Shown: one piece after another, positions 1 through 5,651 of the stretch | Position numbering within the stretch: the stretch's first letter is position 1 | Layout of the letters: every line of letters starts with the position of its first letter | Assembly (NCBI GenBank): GCA_018262135.1 | Contig: JAGTSD010000089.1 | Coordinates: 1 to 7,609 of the forward strand | Direction of reading: 5' to 3' | DNA length: 7,609 nucleotides | Origin: Pseudomonadota bacterium | GTDB lineage: Bacteria > Pseudomonadota > Gammaproteobacteria > Competibacterales > Competibacteraceae | The notes under the pieces: generated by a model | What the model was told of the DNA's origin: nothing | Database searches by the model: none | The model's input: the letters and a program-made list of their open reading frames with translations, nothing else | Made by a program: the position numbers and the translations under genes

Positions 1-1006
1 CTTGAGCCGCTCGCCGGGATTGGGGAAGCGCAGCCGGGCGCGCACGGCGCGGGTTTTCGCATCCACGTCGGGATAGATGTATTCCACCGTCCCTTCCCAG
101 GCCTCGCCGGGCGCGTGCGGCAACCGCACCTCGGCCTTTTGGCCGACCGCCAGCCAGCCGGCCTGCTGCTCGAACACCTCGACCTTGACCCAGACCGTGG
201 AGACATCGGCCAGGGTCATCAATTCCATTTCCGGGGTGACATACATGCCCTCGCGGATGTTGAGCGCCGAGACGATGCCATCCTGCCGGGCGTAAACGGC
301 GGTCCACTGCCGGACGCGCCGCTCTTTTTCCACCTGCTGGATCTGACTCTCCGGCACGCCCAGCGCCAGCAGCCGGTCGCGGGCCGAGACTTTCAATGAC
401 TCCTGAAGGCCGCCGAGCGCCTGAAGGTATTCCCTCTGGGCGTTGACCAGTTCGGGGGCGTAGACCTCCAGCAGCAAATCGCCCTTGCGCACCCGTTCGC
501 CGAGGGTACGGACCTTGAGATTCTCCACCCAGCCATTGCTTGCGCACCCGTTCGCCGAGGGTACGGACCTTGAGATTCTCCACCCAGCCATTGGCGCGCA
601 GGTGAACATGGCTCAGGGCGCGCTCGTCGTAGTCCACGTAGCCGACGGTTTCGATGCGCCGGCTGAGATCGCCGCGTTCCACCGGCGCAGTCCGCACGCC
701 CAGATTATTGACCACTTCCGGTGCGATGCGGACGCCAGGGCCGGCGTCGGTCTTCCCGTCGTCGGGATAGACCGGAATGTAGTCCATGCCCATCTCATCC
801 TTGGCCGGGGTATCGGAAAAGATGGCCGGATTCATCGGATGCCGGTATTTGACCGGTTGGCGTTCGCTTGGTGCAGCGGCGGCGGAAACGGCTGGTTTGG
901 ACGCCTCATGACCCAGCGGGGCGAGCCAGGGTTGCAGGCGGGGCGCCAGCAGCACGCCAGCGCCGAACAGCAGAATGGCGATGAGGGTCGCCAGGAAGGT
1001 TTTCAT
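1..1006 (-). CDS. CusB/HlyD-family RND efflux periplasmic adaptor, frame-disrupted and 3'-partial
   Basis: This is the membrane-fusion (periplasmic adaptor) subunit of a heavy-metal RND efflux pump, which would link an inner-membrane CusA-type pump to an outer-membrane channel. Reading from the ATG at 1006, residues 5-20 form a hydrophobic N-terminal segment. Residues 54-80 match the CusB heavy-metal-binding motif (YRHPMNP ... MGMDYIPVY, with H56, M58, M72 and M74 as likely metal ligands). A barrel-sandwich half-motif follows (NGWVENLKVRTLGERVRKGD). After one copy of a 55-bp duplication is removed, the frame continues through LLLEVYAPELVNAQREYL, a helical hairpin, the second lipoyl half (DGIVSALNIREGMYV) and the beta-barrel (VWVKVEVFEQQAGWLAVGQ) to the window edge: 317 residues, C-terminus missing. 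As given, the frame shifts after K156 and the downstream translation is meaningless but lacks stops. The pump gene probably lies beyond the left edge. The family call is firm; whether the gene is really broken is open. The metal (Cu/Ag or another) is not determined. Confidence 0.87.
   Translation of the reverse strand, partial: MKTFLATLIAILLFGAGVLLAPRLQPWLAPLGHEASKPAVSAAAAPSERQPVKYRHPMNPAIFSDTPAKDEMGMDYIPVYPDDGKTDAGPGVRIAPEVVNNLGVRTAPVERGDLSRRIETVGYVDYDERALSHVHLRANGWVENLKVRTLGERVRKQWLGGESQGPYPRRTGAQGRFAAGGLRPRTGQRPEGIPSGARRPSGVIESLGPRPAAGAGRAGESDPAGGKRAARPAVDRRLRPAGWHRLGAQHPRGHVCHPGNGIDDPGRCLHGLGQGRGVRAAGRLAGGRPKGRGAVAARARRGLGRDGGIHLSRRGCENPRRARPAALPQSRRAAQ
484..593. repeat. Perfect 55-bp tandem duplication inside the adaptor gene
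   Basis: Bases 484-538 are repeated exactly at 539-593, with no spacer. The base before the first copy (c483 against g538) and the base after the second (g594 against c539) do not continue the match, so the unit is exactly 55 bp. On the coding (minus) strand one unit is one base plus 18 codons, reading NGWVENLKVRTLGERVRK. Since 55 is not divisible by 3, the extra copy shifts the frame. Removing either copy gives one continuous adaptor-like protein, so the duplication is not part of the ancestral gene. Causes could be replication slippage, or an assembly join in which an overlap was kept twice. Confidence 0.97.
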
Positions 1007-1013
1007 GGCATTC

Positions 1014-1041
1014 GGGTTCCCTGAAGACATCGCAGGGACCC
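1014..1041 (-). promoter_or_regulatory. Hairpin/dyad covering the adaptor ribosome binding site
   Basis: Read on the minus strand, GGGTCCCTG (1041-1033), a 9-base loop, then CAGGGAACCC (1023-1014) form a 9-bp stem with a single bulged A. The right arm contains the only Shine-Dalgarno-like string before the adaptor ATG (AGGGAA, 10 bases from the start codon), so folding would hide the ribosome binding site. The same symmetry could instead be a DNA operator for a dimeric metal-responsive repressor or activator. It does not match the CueR/MerR-type dyad pattern I know. The structure is seen directly; a regulatory role is inference. Confidence 0.45.
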
Positions 1042-1111
1042 GGCTGGCCCCCTGATTCGGGGACTGGGACGCAGGTGGAAAGTTCCGTAAGCCTTCAGCG
1101 GCGCGGTGACT

Positions 1112-2140
1112 TCACCCGCCGGTGTGGTTCATGTAGCGCGCGATGGCCGCCCGGCCGTCCATTTGAAAGTCGTGGCCGCGCGGCTTGAGCGCCATGGCGG
1201 CGAGGATGGCCTGTTTCAGCCGCTCGCGGTCGCCGGGATAAGCCCGCAAAATATGGAGTAAATCAACCGAGTGCTCTCTGCCCAGACAGAGCAGGAGCCG
1301 GCCTTCGGCAGAGACGCGGACCCTGTTGCACTCATCACAAAAATAGTGGCTGTGAGGAGAGATGAATCCAATGCGACTGTCGGTTCCGGAAACGCGGTAA
1401 TACCGGGCGGGACCGCCGGTGCTTTCTGTCGTGGGGATCAGCGGAAACACCCGCTCCAGATCGGCGCGAATGGCGTCGCTGGAATAATAGGCCTCAGCCC
1501 GGTCGCGGTCGCCGATGACGCCGAGCGGCATTTCCTCGATGTAGCTGATATCCAGCCCGTTCTCGATAGCGAACCGCGCCAGGGGGACCACTTCATCGTC
1601 ATTGCGGCCCTTCAGGATGACGGCGTTGAGCTTGAGCCGCTGGAAACCCGCCACCTGCGCCGCCCGAATACCGCGCAACACCGCATCCCGGTCGCCGGTT
1701 CGAGTCAGGCGGCGAAAGCGCTCCGGGTCGAGGCTGTCCAGGCTGACGTTGATTCGCGCCACGCCGGCGGCTTTCAGATCGGCGGCCATCCGCTCCAGTT
1801 GCGAACCATTGGTGGTCAACGTCAGTTCCGTCAGGCCGCGCTCCCGCAACCGGCCCAGCTCCTGGAACAGCCACAGGATATTGCGTCGCACCAGCGGTTC
1901 GCCGCCGGTGATGCGAATCCGGCGCGCGCCCAGCTCTACGAACGCCTGCCCCAGCGTCACCAGTTCCTCCAGCGTCAGCACCCGGGCGCGCGGCAGAAAA
2001 TCCATTCGCTCGCTCATGCAGTAGACGCAGCGGAAGTCGCAGCGGTCGGTTACCGAGAATCGTACATAGTTGATTCTGCGACCGAAACCGTCAATCAACG
2101 CGGTGGCAGCGGGCTCGATCTCGCGGGACGGGACAGGCAC
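1112..2140 (-). CDS. moaA: GTP 3',8-cyclase MoaA
   Basis: This cytoplasmic radical-SAM enzyme converts GTP to (8S)-3',8-cyclo-7,8-dihydroguanosine 5'-triphosphate, the first step of molybdenum cofactor synthesis; MoaC acts next. The 342 residues are close to the usual family length. The N-terminal [4Fe-4S] motif is C34-x3-C38-x2-C41 (DRCDFRCVYCM), preceded by the typical DGFGRRINYVRFSVT. The SAM-contacting GGEP is at 79-82. The second, substrate-binding cluster is supplied by C268, C271 and C285 in FCDECNRVRVSAEGRLLLC, which includes the conserved R273 and R275. The protein ends in the catalytically important Gly-Gly tail (NHTGG). The start is a GTG at 2140 with AAGG 8 bases upstream; I see no better ATG. 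No other moa, moe or mob gene is in the window, so it stands apart from a cofactor operon here. It is 105 bp upstream of the adaptor on the same strand, probably not as one tight operon. All key residues are present. Confidence 0.97.
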   Translation of the reverse strand: MPVPSREIEPAATALIDGFGRRINYVRFSVTDRCDFRCVYCMSERMDFLPRARVLTLEELVTLGQAFVELGARRIRITGGEPLVRRNILWLFQELGRLRERGLTELTLTTNGSQLERMAADLKAAGVARINVSLDSLDPERFRRLTRTGDRDAVLRGIRAAQVAGFQRLKLNAVILKGRNDDEVVPLARFAIENGLDISYIEEMPLGVIGDRDRAEAYYSSDAIRADLERVFPLIPTTESTGGPARYYRVSGTDSRIGFISPHSHYFCDECNRVRVSAEGRLLLCLGREHSVDLLHILRAYPGDRERLKQAILAAMALKPRGHDFQMDGRAAIARYMNHTGG

Positions 2141-2174
2141 CTGGGATACCTTGGGGCGGGCAACGGGGGATGAG

Positions 2175-2209
2175 GGTCACTTTACCAGAGGCCGGGTGGG
2201 AAAGTGACC
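2175..2209. promoter_or_regulatory. Perfect 9-bp inverted repeat between moaA and the GGDEF-EAL gene
   Basis: GGTCACTTT (2175-2183) is mirrored by AAAGTGACC (2201-2209) across a 17-base spacer. The spacer can add three pairs (ACC 2184-2186 with GGT 2195-2197) if three bases bulge. It sits 35 bases upstream of the moaA GTG and upstream of the plus-strand gene, where an operator for one or both divergent genes would lie, or a hairpin in the moaA leader. No run of T follows in either direction, which argues against a terminator. A -10-like TAAAGT on the minus strand overlaps the left arm, but I find no matching -35. I do not recognise the site. Confidence 0.45.
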
Positions 2210-2304
2210 TGATTTTCACAGAATAGGTCTTTGGAGGTAGAACGACGGGAGTATGCGCGCCAGTGAAAACGACCGCTCTGCCGGGATCCAGAGATCCTTC
2301 AGGT

Positions 2305-2332
2305 TTCGCATCCAGGCCGGTAGTTTCATAAT
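2305..2332 (+). promoter_or_regulatory. Possible sigma-70 promoter for the GGDEF-EAL gene
   Basis: TTCGCA (2305-2310, 4 of 6 matches to the -35 consensus) is followed after 16 bases by CATAAT (2327-2332, 5 of 6 matches to the -10). It lies in the AT-richer part of the intergenic region, and transcription would begin near 2339, upstream of the favoured starts at 2466 or 2520 but downstream of the ATG at 2253. This is a pattern match only. Confidence 0.3.
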
Positions 2333-2427
2333 TTTGTCAAAAGTCTCAATATTCACCATCGGAGGTTGGACGAGGTGGAATTCACCGTCTATGCTGCTTT
2401 TCGGAACCACGATGATCGGAGGCTGGC

Positions 2428-2469
2428 ATGATGCCCCGGGCCCGTTCGAAGGGGGAAAGCAGCTCATGA
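2428..2469 (+). CDS. Possible 13-codon leader peptide coupled to the GGDEF-EAL gene
   Basis: A GGAGG (2418-2422) stands 5 bases before ATG 2428, an ideal ribosome-binding arrangement. It opens a short frame reading [13 protein letters not shown], whose TGA stop (2467-2469) overlaps the candidate ATG at 2466 as ATGA. This is the usual geometry of translational coupling. It may be a control peptide, or a chance product of a G-rich leader. It has no family resemblance that I can judge at this length. Confidence 0.27.
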   Translation: MMPRARSKGESSS

Positions 2470-4994
2470 AACGGATGGGTATACATGAATCGGCTTGCCG
2501 TGATGGGGCGGGTTGTACGATGGCTGTGCGCGTCAATCACAAAGTGGTTCGCTGGATTGGGATTCGGTGGCTGGCGTTGTGGCTGGCGGGATTAGCGGGC
2601 AGCGTGGCGCCGGTCCTGGCGAGCGCCAGCCCACCACCGGGTATCATTGAAACCAGAACGGCTGCTCCTGACCAGAGCAGGTTCGGGTTCTGGATCGGTG
2701 GCGGCTTGGTTGTGCTGGGTCTGGTCGGGGGAGCGGTCGCGGTTCTGCTCGAGCAACGCCGCCGCTTGCAGCGCGCGCGCCAGCAGCTTGAAAGCCTGGA
2801 TGCGGATCGCGACCGTCTCCAGCAGCGGCTGAATGCGCTGGCAAAGGAGATCGAACGCCAGCAGCAGGCGGCGAACACCCTGCGGGACAGCGAACGGCGG
2901 GTTCGCCTCCTGACCGAACAGCTTCCCGTCGGCGTCTTTCTCACCAACGCCCAGGGCCAGTGCCGTTACGTCAACGATCGCTGGCGCCAGATGACCGGCC
3001 TGACTGCCGAACAAGCGACCAAGTTGGGGTGGACCAGCGCCCTGCACCCCGAAGACCGGGAGTCGGTGCTGACGGCCTGGCGGCAAGCGGTGGAAAACGG
3101 CTTCGAGTTGCTGATCGAGCATCGGTTTCGCACGCCCGCAGGCCAGGAAACCTGGGTCAGCACCCGCGCCGTGCCGCTACGTGATCCCGCTGGCCAGGTG
3201 ACCGGTCATCTGGGCGCCCATACCGACATCACTGATCTGAAGCGAACCGAGAAAACGTTGCGCGTCAGCGAGGCCCGTTTCCGCAGCTATTTCGAGCTGC
3301 CGGCGATCGGCATCGCCCTGACCGGTCCCGACAAGCGCTGGTGGGAAGTCAACGACCGGTTGTGCGAAATGCTCGGTTACGAGCGAACGCAACTGCTGCA
3401 GATGAGCTGGACCGAGATCACCCATCCCGAAGATTTGGCCACCGAGGTGGCGCAGTTCGAACGGACGATCAACCGCCGAATCGAGGGTTACTCCCTCGAC
3501 AAGCGCTTCATCCGCCAGAATGGCGAACTGCTGCACGCTAACGTATCGAGCCGGTGCCTGCGGCGGCCGAACGGCCTGGTGGAATACTTCGTAACCGTGG
3601 TGCAGGACATCACCGAGCGCAAGCAGGCGGAAGAACGACTCCAGCATCTGGCCCAGTACGACGCGCTAACCGGCTTGCCCAACCGGGCGTTGCTGGCCGA
3701 CCGGTTCCTGCAGGCGGTGCTGCGGGCCGGGCGCAACCATACCCTGGTGGGAGTCATGCTGGTTGATCTCGACCGCTTCAAGCAGATCAACGACACTCTG
3801 GGTCACACGACCGGCGACGGTCTGTTGCGAGAAGTGACGGCGCGGTTGCAGCAATGCTTGCGCGATTGCGACACTCTTTCGCGGCAGGGAGGGGATGAAT
3901 TCGCCATACTACTGCCCGATCTGGCTACCCATGACGACGTGGCCTGGATGGCGCAGCGGATGCTGGAGTCCGTGGCCGAGCCGTACCGGCTGGGCGACCA
4001 CGAACTGCACGCCAGTTGCAGCATCGGCATCAGCCTGTATCCGCGCGACGGGCAAAACCCCGAAGTGTTGCTGCGCAATGCCGATATTGCCCTGTACCGG
4101 GCCAAGGACATGGGGCGCAACAACTACCAGTTCTATCTGTCCGGCGCCACGATGCTGTCGCGCGAGCGGTTGAACATAGAAAACAGTCTGCGGCATGCTG
4201 TAAGTCGCCAGGAACTCGAACTGTATTACCAGCCGAAATGGGACTTCCGCGCCGGCGCCATCCGGAGCGTCGAGGCGCTGATCCGCTGGAATCATCGCGA
4301 ACTCGGCCTGTTGCCGCCGGTCCGGTTCATACCCATCGCCGAGGACAGCGGCTTGATCCTGCCGGTGGGCGAATGGGTGCTGCGCACTGCCGTCTGCCAG
4401 GTGGGCCAGTTGCATCGCGACGGGTTTGCCGGCCTGCGAGTGGCGGTCAATCTGTCGGCCCGGCAGTTCCGGCAGGCCGATCTGGCCGATCTGGTGCAAG
4501 GCGTACTGGCCGAGTCGGCGTTCGAGCCGAACTGCCTGGAACTGGAATTGACCGAAAGCATCCTGATGAATCCTACCGATGACAACCTCGCGACGCTGAA
4601 AGCCTTCAAAGCCCTGGGCGTGCGGGTGGCGATCGATGATTTCGGCACGGGTTACTCCTCACTGGGTTACCTGCACCGGTTTCCGCTGGACGTGCTCAAG
4701 ATTGACCGCGCCTTCATCACCGATCTGCCGGCCAGCACCAGCAGCGTCGCCATCGTGGAAGCGATCCTGACTCTGGCGCACGGCCTGGGGCTGGAAGTGG
4801 TGGCAGAAGGAGTGGAAACGGTCGAACAACTGGCTTTCCTGCGCGATCACGGCTGCGACGAAGGCCAGGGCTATTACTTCGGCCGGCCGCTGCCGCTGGC
4901 GGAGTTCAAGGCCCTGCTGGCGCGGGATCGGGCCAGGGCGGCGGCCGTACCGCCCGCATCGTCAGAGCCAGGTCCAGGCGGAGAAGCGCCTTGA
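2466..4994 (+). CDS. Membrane-anchored PAS-PAS-GGDEF-EAL c-di-GMP turnover protein
   Basis: This is a sensor enzyme that makes and/or degrades cyclic di-GMP. Counting from ATG 2466 (842 residues), a signal-like hydrophobic segment lies at about 35-54, ending ASA, then a short periplasmic loop, a membrane helix at 73-95 ([15 protein letters not shown]) and a charged coiled coil to about 143. PAS/PAC domains follow at about 143-258 and 266-386. The GGDEF domain (about 394-558) has metal ligand D434, an exact GGDEF at 475-479, and an inhibitory I-site R466-x-x-D469 five residues before it. The EAL domain has E603 (EAL), N662 (NLSARQF), E694 (ELTES), D724-D725 (DDFGTGYSS), K745, E781 and Q801, so phosphodiesterase activity is also expected. 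The start is uncertain. ATG 2466 has AAGGGGG 10 bases upstream and overlaps a leader-peptide stop. ATG 2520 (824 residues) gives a more typical signal peptide. The frame stays open back to 2253, but that extension looks unrelated. Its stop overlaps the next gene's start. The ligand sensed by the PAS domains is unknown. Confidence 0.95.
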   Translation: MKRMGIHESACRDGAGCTMAVRVNHKVVRWIGIRWLALWLAGLAGSVAPVLASASPPPGIIETRTAAPDQSRFGFWIGGGLVVLGLVGGAVAVLLEQRRRLQRARQQLESLDADRDRLQQRLNALAKEIERQQQAANTLRDSERRVRLLTEQLPVGVFLTNAQGQCRYVNDRWRQMTGLTAEQATKLGWTSALHPEDRESVLTAWRQAVENGFELLIEHRFRTPAGQETWVSTRAVPLRDPAGQVTGHLGAHTDITDLKRTEKTLRVSEARFRSYFELPAIGIALTGPDKRWWEVNDRLCEMLGYERTQLLQMSWTEITHPEDLATEVAQFERTINRRIEGYSLDKRFIRQNGELLHANVSSRCLRRPNGLVEYFVTVVQDITERKQAEERLQHLAQYDALTGLPNRALLADRFLQAVLRAGRNHTLVGVMLVDLDRFKQINDTLGHTTGDGLLREVTARLQQCLRDCDTLSRQGGDEFAILLPDLATHDDVAWMAQRMLESVAEPYRLGDHELHASCSIGISLYPRDGQNPEVLLRNADIALYRAKDMGRNNYQFYLSGATMLSRERLNIENSLRHAVSRQELELYYQPKWDFRAGAIRSVEALIRWNHRELGLLPPVRFIPIAEDSGLILPVGEWVLRTAVCQVGQLHRDGFAGLRVAVNLSARQFRQADLADLVQGVLAESAFEPNCLELELTESILMNPTDDNLATLKAFKALGVRVAIDDFGTGYSSLGYLHRFPLDVLKIDRAFITDLPASTSSVAIVEAILTLAHGLGLEVVAEGVETVEQLAFLRDHGCDEGQGYYFGRPLPLAEFKALLARDRARAAAVPPASSEPGPGGEAP
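4976..4994 (+). promoter_or_regulatory. Internal ribosome binding site and TTGA stop/start overlap
   Basis: AGGCGGAG (4976-4983) lies 7 bases before a TTG start at 4991, and that TTG shares bases with the TGA stop of the GGDEF-EAL gene (TTGA, 4991-4994). The spacing and the overlap decide the hydrolase start and point to reinitiation-type coupling. The rare TTG start suggests a lower yield for the second gene. Confidence 0.7.
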
Positions 4995-5617
4995 AATCCA
5001 CCGCCGAAGAAACCGTCTTTTTCGCCTCTGGCCCGCTCCGTCTGGAAGGCCGCCTGTACCGGGCGTCTGGACCGGATGCGGTAGTCGTCACCCACCCCCA
5101 TCCGCTGTACGGCGGTGAGATGGACAACCCGGTGGTGACGACGCTGGCGGGCGTCTATCAGCGGCTGGGTTACAGCACGCTGCGCTTCAACTTTCGCGGC
5201 GCCGGGAGGAGCGAGGGTGATTACGGCGACGGCATCGGCGAGCAGGACGACGTGCGGGCGGCGGCAGCGTATCTGAGCGGGCTGGGTAAAACCGTAACCG
5301 ACCTGGCCGGCTATTCCTTCGGCGCCTGGGTCAACCTGCGCCTGAATCCGCCGCTGGCCACGGTGCGCCGGCAGGTGCTGGTGGCGCCGCCGGTACTGTT
5401 CCTGGATTTCGCGCCGGCTGCTGCTGCGCCAGCAGAACTGGCGGCGATCGTCGGTGACCGCGACCGCATGGCGCCGCTGGCCACGCTGCAGGCGCTGCTA
5501 CCCGACTGGCATCCGGCTGCCCGACTCTACGTCGTAACCGGGGCGGACCATTTCTTCGGCGCTGCGCTGGACCGGCTGGCTGCCCAAATCCAGGCGGCGC
5601 TGGCCGAACGATCCTGA
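4991..5617 (+). CDS. Alpha/beta hydrolase, COG2945-like
   Basis: This is a small cytoplasmic serine hydrolase of 208 residues, close to the length of the COG2945 group of predicted alpha/beta hydrolases; the substrate is not known. The signature [15 protein letters not shown] (35-49) forms the oxyanion region. [15 protein letters not shown] (64-78) is the conserved strand-loop of the family. The nucleophile elbow is G107-Y-S109-F-G111. The likely acid is D156 (IVGDRD) and the likely catalytic base H187 (GADHFF), so the triad is complete. There is no signal peptide or membrane segment. The TTG start at 4991 overlaps the upstream stop by four bases, so it is expressed from the same message as the GGDEF-EAL enzyme. 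Members of this family are often esterase-like by fold, but activity on a particular ester, lipid or peptide cannot be inferred here. A role in c-di-GMP signalling is only suggested by the coupling. Confidence 0.93.
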   Translation: MKSTAEETVFFASGPLRLEGRLYRASGPDAVVVTHPHPLYGGEMDNPVVTTLAGVYQRLGYSTLRFNFRGAGRSEGDYGDGIGEQDDVRAAAAYLSGLGKTVTDLAGYSFGAWVNLRLNPPLATVRRQVLVAPPVLFLDFAPAAAAPAELAAIVGDRDRMAPLATLQALLPDWHPAARLYVVTGADHFFGAALDRLAAQIQAALAERS

Positions 5618-5651
5618 AGGCGGAAACCTCTGCCAGGGCGCGCGGCCTCGG

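Larger units (their letters stand above)
2141..2465. other. Divergent intergenic region with a lower-GC stretch
   Basis: This region separates moaA from the plus-strand GGDEF-EAL gene. By hand count, 2221-2400 is about 50% GC, clearly below the neighbouring genes. Both strands are open here: the plus frame extends upstream in phase with the GGDEF-EAL gene to an ATG at 2253, and the minus strand has a 106-codon frame from 2536 to 2216. Neither translation matches a family I know. A near-identical 12-mer, ATCGGAGGYTGG, occurs at 2358-2369 and 2415-2426. The stretch is best read as a regulatory leader, possibly with the remnant of a decayed gene or small insertion. Confidence 0.5.

Noticed and set aside
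485..1024. 179-codon plus-strand frame
   Set aside because: It is antisense to the adaptor gene and also reads through the duplicated unit; its translation has no domain features, while the minus strand gives a recognisable CusB-like protein.
1049..1062. CCCC/GGGG hairpin between moaA and the adaptor as a terminator
   Set aside because: The stem is only 4 bp and no T-run follows on the minus strand.
1271..2173. 300-codon plus-strand frame opposite moaA
   Set aside because: It is a shadow of moaA in GC-rich DNA; the minus-strand product has every MoaA motif.
2202..2219. CRP-like site (GTGA ... TCAC)
   Set aside because: The half-sites are separated by 8 bases rather than the 6 expected for CRP, and one of them is part of the longer inverted repeat.
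2253..2465. N-terminal extension of the GGDEF-EAL protein from ATG 2253
   Set aside because: The extension has no domain features, would bury the signal-like segment about 105 residues in, has poor ribosome-binding spacing (GGAGG 15 bases away), and lies upstream of the likely promoter.
5618..5651. Bidirectional terminator in the 34-bp convergent gap
   Set aside because: I found no clean stem of useful length and no T-run on either strand.
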